NCBI RefSeq assembly: GCF_004769405.1
Contig: NZ_RQES01000010.1
Coordinates: 434,001-498,000 of the forward strand
Reading direction: 5' to 3'
Origin: Leptospira selangorensis
Lineage (GTDB): Bacteria; Spirochaetota; Leptospiria; Leptospirales; Leptospiraceae
DNA length: 64,000 bases
Position numbers and translations under genes: made by a program. The notes under the pieces are model-generated. The model saw nothing but the letters and a program-made list of their open reading frames with translations, was not told the DNA's origin and did no database searches. This document shows, in pieces, positions 43,670-52,205 of the stretch. Every line of letters starts with the position of its first letter. Positions within the stretch are counted from its first letter, which is position 1.

Positions 43670-44251
43670 ATGGCAAATTCAGCCCCACGTTTATCCCGCA
43701 GAACATTCTTGAGACTGGGACTCGCCGGTTCAGGAGCTCTAGTACTTGGGGGATCTATCTGTATCTTAAACAGATCTTCCAGACAATTACCTAAGGCACT
43801 ATTTTTCTCCGAATCAGAATTAGAAATCCTAGCTGCATTATCAGAAGCTATCTTACCTGAAGCCGCTAACGCTCCAACATATAAAGAAGCAAAGGTATTG
43901 GAAAGATTAGATGAAGAATTTTATTTCGTGGATCCTTTCTTATCCGATGATTTTAAAACTTTAATAATGGTTTTAGAGTACCTTCCGTTCTTTCATTGGA
44001 AGTTTTCCAGATTCTCCAAACTTTCTTTAGAATCTAGAAGAGAGTTTTTATCGGAATTAAATCATTCCGACTCGGATACCGTAAGAGCTGTTTGGGCAAA
44101 TTTAAGAATGCCGATCTTTCTAATGTACTATGGACACGAATCCACTTTCAAAACGATTTCGTATGACGGACCTTTTTTAAATCCTCCTGAAAAATTAAGC
44201 GAATCCAGGATCTATTATCGCAAGTTAGTAGGAGGTTCCGATGTCGGGTAA
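43670..44251 (+). CDS. Tat-exported small subunit for a GMC oxidoreductase
   Basis: 193 residues. The N-terminus SRRTFLRLGLAGSGALVLGG is a twin-arginine signal with a hydrophobic core. The mature part (SESELEILAALSEAILPEAANAPTYKEA) matches the gluconate 2-dehydrogenase subunit 3-like family, which escorts a GMC flavoprotein through the Tat system. The flavoprotein gene overlaps its last 11 bases. The pair probably works as a periplasmic or membrane-facing dehydrogenase feeding electrons to a cytochrome or quinone. Confidence 0.75.
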   Translation: MANSAPRLSRRTFLRLGLAGSGALVLGGSICILNRSSRQLPKALFFSESELEILAALSEAILPEAANAPTYKEAKVLERLDEEFYFVDPFLSDDFKTLIMVLEYLPFFHWKFSRFSKLSLESRREFLSELNHSDSDTVRAVWANLRMPIFLMYYGHESTFKTISYDGPFLNPPEKLSESRIYYRKLVGGSDVG

Positions 44252-45794
44252 AATTTACGAATGGAAAAATTTAGGCGAATCCAAAGAGATCCGCACGGAA
44301 GTTTTAGTAATCGGAACCGGTTGTGGTGGTGCAACTGTTGCTTACGAGTTAGCAAAGGCAGGGAAGAAGGTAACCTTGATCGAAGAAGGAGGTTACTACC
44401 ATACAGGATCATTCGATAATCATGAATTGAATATGGCCGGCAAAGTTTCTGCAGAAAGAAATATGGCCACCACTGCGGATGGAACAGTAAATATAGTATA
44501 TGGAAAAAATGTAGGCGGCGCCTCAGTTCATTATTGGGCTGATAGTTATAGGACTCCGAAAGACAGATTAGAGCTCTGGAAAGACAAATTCGGAATATTA
44601 GGCCACAGTGCGGAAGATCTAGAACCTTTTTGGAAAGAGTTAGACGACACACTGAATGTCCATCCCGCCAAAGAAGAAAATTATAATAGAATGAACCAAT
44701 TGGTTCGTAAGGCTTCCAAAGAATTAGGATGGGAAGGAAATCCAGTCCCACAAGCACGTAAGAACTGTCAAAAATCCGGACACTGTATGCAAGGATGTAT
44801 GTTCGGAGCAAAACAAAGCCAACTAATCACTCATATTCCGATGGCAATGGCTTTAGGCGCAGATCTTTACGCTGATACCAAAGCTTTAGAACTGGAATAT
44901 GAAGGAGATAAGGTAGTCGGATTAGAAGCAGTTGTGATCGACAGACCTTCTCAAAAAGAATCAGAAGTAAAATTACGTTTTAAAGCGGACACAATCGTTG
45001 TCGCAGCAGGAGGATTCGGAAGTTCTACATTTCTTCTTAAAAACGGACTTAAGAAAAAATTACCTGCATTAGGAGAATTTTTAGCCATCAATCCTTCTCC
45101 GTTCGTTCATGCGCTTTATAAAGAATCGATTATACAATGGAGAAATATTCCATCAGCATACGGGGTGGAAGAATTTAGATTGGCACGTTATGCAGGCGGC
45201 ACTTATAGAGAAGGCGGCTATCTCATAATGGCAAATCAATTACAACCGGGAGCGATAGGCGCTCTTGTACCAGGATTCGGAGAAGAACATTTCGAGATCA
45301 TGAAAGAACTCCCTAGACTGGGAGGGACAATAGGTTGGATTGACGATCCGGATTCCGAATTAGGAAGAATAGAGATCAAATCCGGTGGAAAAAGAGAAGT
45401 GCAATACAGTTTCGGACCGCTCACTAAAGAGATACTCAAAGACTGTATTCGCAAACAAGTTATCCTAAACTTTAAAGCAGGCGCATACAAAGTCATCCTT
45501 CCAGATCTAAAAAGAACGGTCTTAACTAAACCGGAAGAAATAGATATTGTGGATTCTCTTCCATTAACTCCTGCATCTATGGCGATGGCTGCTCCTCATC
45601 CTGCGGGTGGATGTAGAATGGGACTGGATCCAAAAACTTCAGTCGTGGATTGGAAACATAAGGTGCATGGAATTTCGAATTTATATATAAGCGATTCCAG
45701 CGTGTTCCCTACTGCGGTTTCTGTGGATCCAAGCTATACGATTATGGCATTCTCCAAAAGAGCCGCCCAATTTATTTCTGAGAAGAAGTCTTGA
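44241..45794 (+). CDS. GMC-family FAD oxidoreductase
   Basis: 517 residues. The FAD Rossmann motif VLVIGTGCGGATVAYELAKAG is near residue 20. The C-terminal GMC part has HPAGGCRMG (catalytic His) and DSSVFPTAVSVDPSYTIMAFS. A Cys-rich segment, KNCQKSGHCMQGCMFGAKQS, is typical of the cholesterol-oxidase/alcohol dehydrogenase branch. It has no signal peptide of its own, in keeping with co-export with the Tat-signal partner encoded upstream. The substrate is probably an alcohol or sterol-like compound but is unknown. GGAGG precedes the ATG. Confidence 0.87.
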   Translation: MSGKIYEWKNLGESKEIRTEVLVIGTGCGGATVAYELAKAGKKVTLIEEGGYYHTGSFDNHELNMAGKVSAERNMATTADGTVNIVYGKNVGGASVHYWADSYRTPKDRLELWKDKFGILGHSAEDLEPFWKELDDTLNVHPAKEENYNRMNQLVRKASKELGWEGNPVPQARKNCQKSGHCMQGCMFGAKQSQLITHIPMAMALGADLYADTKALELEYEGDKVVGLEAVVIDRPSQKESEVKLRFKADTIVVAAGGFGSSTFLLKNGLKKKLPALGEFLAINPSPFVHALYKESIIQWRNIPSAYGVEEFRLARYAGGTYREGGYLIMANQLQPGAIGALVPGFGEEHFEIMKELPRLGGTIGWIDDPDSELGRIEIKSGGKREVQYSFGPLTKEILKDCIRKQVILNFKAGAYKVILPDLKRTVLTKPEEIDIVDSLPLTPASMAMAAPHPAGGCRMGLDPKTSVVDWKHKVHGISNLYISDSSVFPTAVSVDPSYTIMAFSKRAAQFISEKKS

Positions 45795-45874
45795 ATATCC
45801 ACGTGGAACTTTTGGATCGAATCTCCTTGACCGGACCGCTCCTTAGAAAAACATCGTAATCGCAACCAAGAACC

Positions 45875-45964
<90 letters not shown>

Positions 45965-45988
45965 GTTCTTGCTTCCGGTGGATCTAAT

Positions 45989-46219
45989 ATGGAACCGCTA
46001 GGTAAAACATTTCTTTGGATCGGGGCATTCTTCCTGATTATTGGGGCCATAATCGTTTTCGGCTCCAAACTTCCATTTATCTCTTCTCTAGGAAATTTAC
46101 CCGGAGACTTCAAAATCGAAAGAGAAAATTTCAGATTTTATTTTCCTTTCGCAACTTCCATTCTGATCAGCATCGGACTTTCACTTCTTCTGTATCTTTG
46201 GAACAGATTTATACATTAA
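45989..46219 (+). CDS. DUF2905 membrane protein
   Basis: 76 residues with two membrane helices (FLWIGAFFLIIGAIIVFGS and FATSILISIGLSLLLYLW) around the conserved DUF2905 core LGNLPGDFKIERENFRFYFP. The function is unknown. It begins 25 bases after the tRNA-Ser, with the aminotransferase gene nine bases downstream. Confidence 0.85.
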   Translation: MEPLGKTFLWIGAFFLIIGAIIVFGSKLPFISSLGNLPGDFKIERENFRFYFPFATSILISIGLSLLLYLWNRFIH

Positions 46220-46228
46220 ACAAACTGC

Positions 46229-47410
46229 ATGGATCCGGAAAACACTCCTCGTTTTAGCGATAGATTCGAATTCATTTCGGGCGAGAATGATCTATATTCT
46301 CTTTTGGAATCTTTTAAAAGATCGGGAGAAGATTGGATCGATCTTACAATTTCCAATCCCACAAAAGTAGGACTTGTTTATCCGAGAGAAGCCATACTAC
46401 ATTCTCTGGAAAAACAAGAAAGTATGGAATATGATCCGAATCCTAAAGGAACCCAAAATGCCAGAAAATCTATCATTGGTTATTATAAGGAAAAAGGTCA
46501 TACTATCTCGGAAGAAGATCTGTTTTTAACGTCTTCTTCCTCCGAAGCATATTCTTATTTAATAAAATTATTATGCAATCCTGGGGAAGAAGTTCTCATC
46601 CCTTCTCCAGGATATCCTCTTTTTGAATTTTTATCCTTACTAGACGGAGTAGAATTTAATTCTTATAAATTGGACCAAAACGCGGAATGGAAAATAGATT
46701 TCGAAGACTTAAATTCTAAAATTACTAACAAAACTAAGATCCTATTTTTAGTTTCTCCGAATAATCCTACGGGAAATTTACTTACCTCGGAAGAATTCGA
46801 AAAACTAAAAATCATTTCTAAAACCAAAGGAATAGCATTGGTCTTAGATGAAGTATTCTCCGATTATTTACATGAAAAAGATCCAAATCAAATCGATTTC
46901 TTTCAGACTGATTTTCCTATATTTGTTGTGAATGGGATCTCTAAAATACTTGCACTTCCCCAAATGAAACTTTCCTGGATCCATGTAGGAGGTCCTACAA
47001 ATTGGAAAAAAGAATGTAAGGAAAGATTAGAGATCATTGCAGATACTTACTTATCCGTAGGAACTCCTATCCAATATGCTCTTCCAGAATTATTCCAGTG
47101 GAGAAATATGATCCAGAGCCAAGTGCTCAGGAGAATAAGTAGAAATCTTCAAGTCCTGGAAAGTTTTCATTCTTCTAATCCCGGGATCGTTTATACATCT
47201 CCCAAAGGAGGATGGTATGCCGTTTTACAATCTCCATCTTTCTTAAACGATGAAGACTTCTCCTATAGATTATTAGAAAAAGAGAAAGTTCTGGTCCACC
47301 CAGGTTCCATGTTCGGATTCGAAGAAGATTTAGGAAGTATAGTGATTAGCTTAATCTCCGAAACAGAACTGTTCCAGGCAGGATTAGAAAAAATTTCGAC
47401 GTTCTTATAG
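46229..47410 (+). CDS. PLP-dependent class I/II aminotransferase
   Basis: 393 residues. Fold-type I motifs: NPTKVGLVYP, YDPNPKGTQNARKSI, SPNNPTGNL (Asn/Pro of the PLP pocket), LDEVFSDYL (Asp on the pyridine N) and the Schiff-base Lys in NGISKILALPQMKLSW. It transfers an amino group between an amino acid and a 2-oxo acid; the substrate cannot be read. Its end overlaps the convergent regulator gene by six bases. Confidence 0.88.
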   Translation: MDPENTPRFSDRFEFISGENDLYSLLESFKRSGEDWIDLTISNPTKVGLVYPREAILHSLEKQESMEYDPNPKGTQNARKSIIGYYKEKGHTISEEDLFLTSSSSEAYSYLIKLLCNPGEEVLIPSPGYPLFEFLSLLDGVEFNSYKLDQNAEWKIDFEDLNSKITNKTKILFLVSPNNPTGNLLTSEEFEKLKIISKTKGIALVLDEVFSDYLHEKDPNQIDFFQTDFPIFVVNGISKILALPQMKLSWIHVGGPTNWKKECKERLEIIADTYLSVGTPIQYALPELFQWRNMIQSQVLRRISRNLQVLESFHSSNPGIVYTSPKGGWYAVLQSPSFLNDEDFSYRLLEKEKVLVHPGSMFGFEEDLGSIVISLISETELFQAGLEKISTFL

Positions 47411-49003
47411 AATCGCTTTTTGAACGAAACTTTTATATTGTTTCGGCGTAAGACCGGTCGCCTTCTTAAACTCCACGTTAAAAGAAGTTTTAGAACCAAA
47501 TCCTACTGCAAATGCAATGTTTAGAATATTGTCCTCAGTATCGTTTTTTAGAAGAAGTTTGGCCTCTTCTATCCTTTTAGAATTCAAATACGCGGCAAAT
47601 CCCATTCCAAGCCTTGAATTTAAAAGTTCGGACAATTGGTGAGTGCTTAATCTTATCTTGGAAGCCACCATCTGGATTGTAACTTCTTCCTCTGTGAATA
47701 ATTTTTCCGTACTCATCAGATGTTCCAAGGCATTCAGGGATTCATCCACATCCAAACCTGCAATCTTAGAACGAGCGTATCTAGGCTTATTTATAAAACC
47801 TCTCAATGCCTCAAGAAGGCTATTCTTCTCCTCTATATTCTGAGAATATTTTTGAATAATATTATAAAGAAGAATGAGAAGGTCCGCTGGAAAGAAAAGC
47901 GGCACTGAATACACCGTAAAAAACCCGTATTCCAAAAATCCCATATAGTAAAAAATACTGATATATCCGAATGTGAGATATATTCCCCAGGAAACCAAAA
48001 ACAGGTTTAATTTCCGATTTCCCCTTCCTCTCAAATAGATCCCTGAAATCATTATCAAAGGAATAGAAATAGAATATATAATCATGATGGTCGTAGTAAG
48101 ATAGACGATCCTATCCATCGTAAAAATGAGCGGAAGTGTCAGACCCAGAATAACGGAAAAAAAGAATAAGATCCGATCCACCCAAGGCAGAAAAGTCTCC
48201 GTTTCCAAAAACTTTCGAATGAATTGGAATCCGAAAATCCCCCCTAAATTAAAGAAAAAGTAATTCACTTTTTCGGCCCAAAGAGGCGAATCTTCCCAAA
48301 AAAACTCTATTGCATTTCCGTAATTTACGTCGTAAGAAGCTCCCATACAGAAAGCATAGCAAGTATATAGTAGGAATTCCTTATATTCCGTTGCTCTATA
48401 ATATAATAAAGCGACTAGGATAAGCATTCCGTATAAGCAGGCAGAAAGTGAAAACACTCCTGTTTCAATCGCTAGATTAGCTCGGACACCCGCCTCATCC
48501 ATGATATCGATAGGAAATGACATAATGGATTCTGATTTGATCCGAACGATAAATTCTTTTTCTTCTCCAGGCTCTCCTTGTAAGAGTAAGGTTGGGTAGA
48601 GAACATTTTTAACAGGCCAATTACTTTTTGATAATGTATCTCCAACTCTTTGTATAGGGGTTACCCCATTTGGGGTATATAATTCAGCTAAATCGTGAGC
48701 CTTCCAACGAATTACGAAGTAAAGATTTTCACGAATTTCTTCGCGAAATCGAATTCTGAATTTTAACCAATACGATCTTTTAGAAAAATTGAAATTTAGA
48801 GCGTTTGATCTATTTTTTTTCCAACCATCGTTTTGATTCGATGGAGGAGGAATATTTTCGGTATAGGTTTTTTCCCAAAGATAAAGTTCGGGCGTAATGT
48901 TTTTATTATGTTCGTTTGTTTTTAGGGTGAACGGAAGTTCTTTAGCGAAGATGGAACCGAAACTCGAAATAAGAACGAGAAGAAAAAACGAAATTCGGAT
49001 CAT
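47405..49003 (-). CDS. 7TMR-DISM membrane sensor with a C-terminal AraC HTH
   Basis: 532 residues. A signal peptide is followed by a 7TMR-DISM extracellular domain (about 25-180; WLKFRIRFREEIRENLYFVIR). Seven membrane segments follow (about 185-385), then a cytoplasmic AraC-type DNA-binding domain. Its elements are IQMVASKIRLSTHQLSELLN and ILNIAFAVGFGSKTSFNVEFK, ending GLTPKQY. The protein should sense a ligand outside and bind DNA while membrane-bound. The target is unknown, but the structured RNA transcribed divergently from its upstream region is a candidate. Confidence 0.85.
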   Translation of the reverse strand: MIRISFFLLVLISSFGSIFAKELPFTLKTNEHNKNITPELYLWEKTYTENIPPPSNQNDGWKKNRSNALNFNFSKRSYWLKFRIRFREEIRENLYFVIRWKAHDLAELYTPNGVTPIQRVGDTLSKSNWPVKNVLYPTLLLQGEPGEEKEFIVRIKSESIMSFPIDIMDEAGVRANLAIETGVFSLSACLYGMLILVALLYYRATEYKEFLLYTCYAFCMGASYDVNYGNAIEFFWEDSPLWAEKVNYFFFNLGGIFGFQFIRKFLETETFLPWVDRILFFFSVILGLTLPLIFTMDRIVYLTTTIMIIYSISIPLIMISGIYLRGRGNRKLNLFLVSWGIYLTFGYISIFYYMGFLEYGFFTVYSVPLFFPADLLILLYNIIQKYSQNIEEKNSLLEALRGFINKPRYARSKIAGLDVDESLNALEHLMSTEKLFTEEEVTIQMVASKIRLSTHQLSELLNSRLGMGFAAYLNSKRIEEAKLLLKNDTEDNILNIAFAVGFGSKTSFNVEFKKATGLTPKQYKSFVQKAIL

Positions 49004-49104
49004 GTGTTAAAAAACATTTTTTCGTAATTCAATTAGGTGCAAACAAAAAACGTTCATGTATATAATTCCGAACGATTTTCGATTCTATTTAGTATATTAT
49101 CGAA

Positions 49105-49258
49105 TTGTTACTCTCCAGTATGAGTTATTACTTAACTCATATACGTTAACTGGAGTTTAAACCAACGCCATTATGGCGTTTTCTATTCGCCTTGCCTCGG
49201 ACGAGTTTAATCCGCTTGTCCGAATGATTTTCAGGCCCGCATCCGCGGGCCTTTTTTT
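49105..49258 (+). ncRNA. Candidate structured small RNA with four hairpins
   Basis: No open frame covers this stretch. Hairpin 1: CTCCAGT (49113-49119) with ACTGGAG (49149-49155), enclosing ATGAGTTA (49120-49127) with TAACTCAT (49133-49140) and an eight-base bulge. Hairpin 2: AACGCCA (49164-49170) with TGGCGTT (49174-49180). Hairpin 3: TCGGACGAG (49197-49205) with CTTGTCCGA (49215-49223), one GU pair. Hairpin 4 is an intrinsic terminator. TATATT at 49093-49098 is a possible -10; no good -35 is seen. It resembles no RNA family I know. It could be a free small RNA or a leader attenuator of the SnoaL/sigma genes 88 bases beyond. Confidence 0.6.
49233..49258 (+). terminator. Intrinsic terminator ending the candidate small RNA
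   Basis: AGGCCCGC (49233-49240) pairs perfectly with GCGGGCCT (49245-49252) around ATCC, followed by seven Ts. It is the strongest terminator in this gap, and no protein gene ends nearby on the plus strand. Confidence 0.9.
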
Positions 49259-49345
49259 ATCTTTTTCCAAAAATTCTTCCGAAATCCAGTCACAGTAAAA
49301 CGGCAAATTCGATCCTATTACGCGAAATCAAAAAAGGATATTCAC

Positions 49346-49828
49346 ATGCATCCAAACGAAGCCAAAATCAGAGACTTTTATAAAAGTTTTCATTCTAGAA
49401 ACTCTGCAAGTATTTCAGACTTCTATTCACAGGACGTTGAATTTTCAGATCCTGTTTTTCCTAAATTAAAAGGTGGGGCAGTACCCGGAATGTGGTCAAT
49501 GCTCTTAGAAAGAATGGATCCAAATGCGACAATAGAATTGGTAGAAGCAAACGCTAGCGCAGAAACGGGAACCGCATATTGGGTGGCGACTTATCTGTTC
49601 TCAAAAACGGGAAGAAAGGTCCAAAACCATATCAGATCGGAATTCCAATTTAAAAACGGAAAAGTGGTTAAACAAAAGGATAGATTTCCTCTCTGGAAAT
49701 GGACCAGAATGGCTTTAGGCGCTCCTGGAGTTCTTTTGGGATGGTCACCTTTAGTCCAAGGAAAGGTAAGATCGGAAGCCGCCAGAAATCTGGAACATTA
49801 TCTTAGGAAAAAAGGGATCACCGCTTAG
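49346..49828 (+). CDS. SnoaL/NTF2-like protein
   Basis: 160 residues. The N-terminus AKIRDFYKSFHSRNSASISDFYSQDVEFSDPVF is the usual opening of SnoaL-like cone-shaped NTF2 folds. The central part (GTAYWVATYLFSKTGRKVQNHIRSEFQFKNGKV) also fits. It is a small-ligand-binding or enzymatic fold whose role is not known. It ends one base before an ECF sigma factor gene, so the two are cotranslated. AAGGA precedes the ATG. Confidence 0.82.
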   Translation: MHPNEAKIRDFYKSFHSRNSASISDFYSQDVEFSDPVFPKLKGGAVPGMWSMLLERMDPNATIELVEANASAETGTAYWVATYLFSKTGRKVQNHIRSEFQFKNGKVVKQKDRFPLWKWTRMALGAPGVLLGWSPLVQGKVRSEAARNLEHYLRKKGITA

Positions 49829-49829
49829 A

Positions 49830-50651
49830 ATGGAAAAATCCGTAACGATACAAGACGAGTTTACGGATACAATCCGAATCGCTCTAGAAGGAAGACCTAG
49901 AGCGATGGAAATTCTTTTGGAAAAAATACAAGATTATATCTTTAATCTTTCCTTAAGAATGTTATGGGATCCTCAAGAAGCGGAGGATGCGACCCAAGAG
50001 ATCTTATTCAAAATTTCAAATAAACTTTCAGGATTTAGATTCGAGAGTAAATTTACGACTTGGGTATATTCGATCGCGAGCAATCATCTTCTAACCATCA
50101 AAAGACCGAAGAACATCGTATATTTAAGCAGAATACGCCAAGAATATTTAGCCAAACCGAACTCTATCTCTTTGGAAGATCAGGTAGAAGACAAAATTTT
50201 AGAAGAAGAGATCAGATTCGGTTGTGTACATGCAGTTTTATTAAAATTGAATTCTGCGGACAGAATAGTATTTGTTCTATCTTCCGTTTACGGTATGAGT
50301 AGCGAAGAAGGAGCCGAAATTTTAAGTATTAGTTCCGAAAACTTCCGGCAAAAACTTTCTCGTTCCAAAAAGAAACTGTCCGAGTTCTTATCCAAAGAAT
50401 GCGGGATGTGGATCGATAATAATAAAGCTTGTCCTTGTATAGGATTGTCAGGTCACCTTTTAAATCGGAACAGGGATAATGTTTCCTTCTTTACGGAACT
50501 CAAAAAACTAAAAAGGAAAAGTCCTAATTTAGAAGATTCTAAAGTATTAGAACATTTAAAAGAACTAGATCGACTTGCTTGGATCTATAAAAGCCAAGGA
50601 ATTTACGAAACTCCTAAGGAAATTTTAGAAAAACTGGGACCTTCAACTTAA
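49830..50651 (+). CDS. ECF-type RNA polymerase sigma factor
   Basis: 273 residues. Region 2 is AMEILLEKIQDYIFNLSLRML, then PQEAEDATQEILFKISNKL and TWVYSIASNHLL. Region 4 is DRIVFVLSSVYGMSSEEGAEIL, then SSENFRQKLSRSKKKL. An extra C-terminal part of about 85 residues begins with Cys-rich KECGMWIDNNKACPCIGL, a tail found in one group of ECF factors. It is paired with a SnoaL-like gene, which in ECF41-type factors is a fused regulatory tail. No anti-sigma gene is adjacent. Confidence 0.88.
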   Translation: MEKSVTIQDEFTDTIRIALEGRPRAMEILLEKIQDYIFNLSLRMLWDPQEAEDATQEILFKISNKLSGFRFESKFTTWVYSIASNHLLTIKRPKNIVYLSRIRQEYLAKPNSISLEDQVEDKILEEEIRFGCVHAVLLKLNSADRIVFVLSSVYGMSSEEGAEILSISSENFRQKLSRSKKKLSEFLSKECGMWIDNNKACPCIGLSGHLLNRNRDNVSFFTELKKLKRKSPNLEDSKVLEHLKELDRLAWIYKSQGIYETPKEILEKLGPST

Positions 50652-50664
50652 TATTCTCAAAGAT

Positions 50665-51660
50665 CTATTCAGCTTCAGTCCAATCCTTCGGTTTTGTTAG
50701 ACCCAAACGTACGAAGTCTCTTAAAAAACCTCTGTATCTAGTTAGAACTTCACTTTTATTATGTTCGGCGGGTCTAAATATTCCTTTTTTAGAAAATAAC
50801 TTCATAGGCTCTTCTTTAATATCCGACCAAGTCCCCACTTCTAATGTTAAAGGAAGAAATTTGGAACTCCAACTCTCTTGCTCTGAATACAATTCTTGGT
50901 AATGATCATAGAACTTATCCCAAAGATCTCCATGAGTTGTGTAACTCGCACTCTGAGGACCATAAGCAAAATTGATATGCCCACAATGATCTTTAAAGTG
51001 AGAAGCAATCTTTTCGTATAAAACGGTATCCGTGCAAGGCCTATGAGTATAAGCGTAAGGCCACCAAACATTGTCCACTGTTCCAAAACCGGAGTGTAGA
51101 TCTAAAACAGGCAAAATTGAATCCTGCACATGGAAAAATTTTTCGAAAACAGTTCTGGAAAGTGTTCTAGACTCAGGCTCCAATCCATGACCTCTAAAAT
51201 AAGGAAGTTTATTGGAGAACTTTTGGCCCCCAAAAAAAGGAAGTGGTTTCTCTGCATCTATCCCGGAGTTTCTCATTAAATCCACTCCACCAGGATTTGC
51301 TCTGGTCTTTGCAGCCACTCCTCCCGGATTCACGATCGGAATAACAATTAATCCTAATTTACCTTTTTTTAATTCAGGAAGGAAGCCCGTGGATTTGGGG
51401 CTAATAATATATTCCAGAAAATCGATCAGGATCTGGATACCGATCGTTTCCAATCCATGTACACCTGCCGTGATCCCTACGGGATGTTTTTCCAAACCCT
51501 CTTTAGTCCCTATCTCCAAACTATAGATCGGAAATCGGAAACCTTCGTCGGTCCTTCTGGAAAAACCTGCTTGGTTGATTTTTACGAGTTTGCCCCCCAG
51601 TTTTGCGATCCTGAGTAATCTTTTCTCGTATCGATTCAGTCTTTTGATACCTCTGAGCAA
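50665..51660 (-). CDS. M14-family zinc carboxypeptidase-like protein
   Basis: 331 residues. Zinc ligands are His68 and Glu71 (AGVHGLETIG) and the His of VLDLHSGFG. The conserved substrate-binding Arg/Asn segment (IPIVNPGG, then RNSG) and a catalytic Glu in TLEVGT are present. The family covers carboxypeptidases and amidohydrolases that act on murein peptides or acylated amino acids. No signal peptide is visible, so it is probably cytoplasmic. A single gene. Confidence 0.83.
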   Translation of the reverse strand: MLRGIKRLNRYEKRLLRIAKLGGKLVKINQAGFSRRTDEGFRFPIYSLEIGTKEGLEKHPVGITAGVHGLETIGIQILIDFLEYIISPKSTGFLPELKKGKLGLIVIPIVNPGGVAAKTRANPGGVDLMRNSGIDAEKPLPFFGGQKFSNKLPYFRGHGLEPESRTLSRTVFEKFFHVQDSILPVLDLHSGFGTVDNVWWPYAYTHRPCTDTVLYEKIASHFKDHCGHINFAYGPQSASYTTHGDLWDKFYDHYQELYSEQESWSSKFLPLTLEVGTWSDIKEEPMKLFSKKGIFRPAEHNKSEVLTRYRGFLRDFVRLGLTKPKDWTEAE

Positions 51661-51740
51661 GGTTTGCCTCCGAAAATTCAGATCGTATCTTTAGTTCCAC
51701 GGTTGGGTTTATAACCCGGGTCTTTAGACCTTTATATTTT

Positions 51741-52202
51741 TTACTCTTTAGAGTTTTGAAGAGTTTGTAACCATTTACAATCTTCCGAAAGTTCAGAAAC
51801 TCCTTTTTTTATCAAAGAGCAATCTGCTTCCGTTGCTGCTTTCAAACAGGAAATAGTCCTATTTATAACCAATTTAGGTTCTTGCGCGGCCAATGTATAC
51901 ACTTTGGATTCTTTAAATTTTTCTAAACAAAAATCCTTTCTTAATCTTTTTTCCAAAATTGCTTCAGAGTCTTGATCCAATGTTTTCATGTCCCCGTCGG
52001 CACATTGTCTGACTTTTTCACAATATTTGGAAACCCATGCGAATCCATTGGAGTTCTCCACTCCATCCTGATCCGCCTTCCATACTGATTCTACAGCAGC
52101 AGGAGCTTTTTTCTTTTTAGAACAACCAAATGAGAAGGTAACTCCCAATAATACGAGGACCAATCCAAAAGGAATTACAGTTTTATTTATTTTAGAGATC
52201 AT
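51741..52202 (-). CDS. Small lipoprotein, unknown function
   Basis: 153 residues. The signal sequence ends in a spirochaetal lipobox (VTFSFGC, Cys27), followed by KKKK. The mature part has cysteines near 60-66, 93 and later (SKYCEKVRQCADG, FCLEKFKES, ISCLKAATEADCSLIKKG, then DCKWL). They suggest disulfide pairs of a helical cysteine-rich fold. It lies three bases behind the motB-like gene, in one operon with it. Confidence 0.75.
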   Translation of the reverse strand: MISKINKTVIPFGLVLVLLGVTFSFGCSKKKKAPAAVESVWKADQDGVENSNGFAWVSKYCEKVRQCADGDMKTLDQDSEAILEKRLRKDFCLEKFKESKVYTLAAQEPKLVINRTISCLKAATEADCSLIKKGVSELSEDCKWLQTLQNSKE

Positions 52203-52205
52203 TCC

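Noticed and set aside
46015..46257. Second plus-strand frame within the DUF2905 gene
   Set aside because: It is a frame-shifted copy of the DUF2905 coding sequence; the DUF2905 frame has the family motif.
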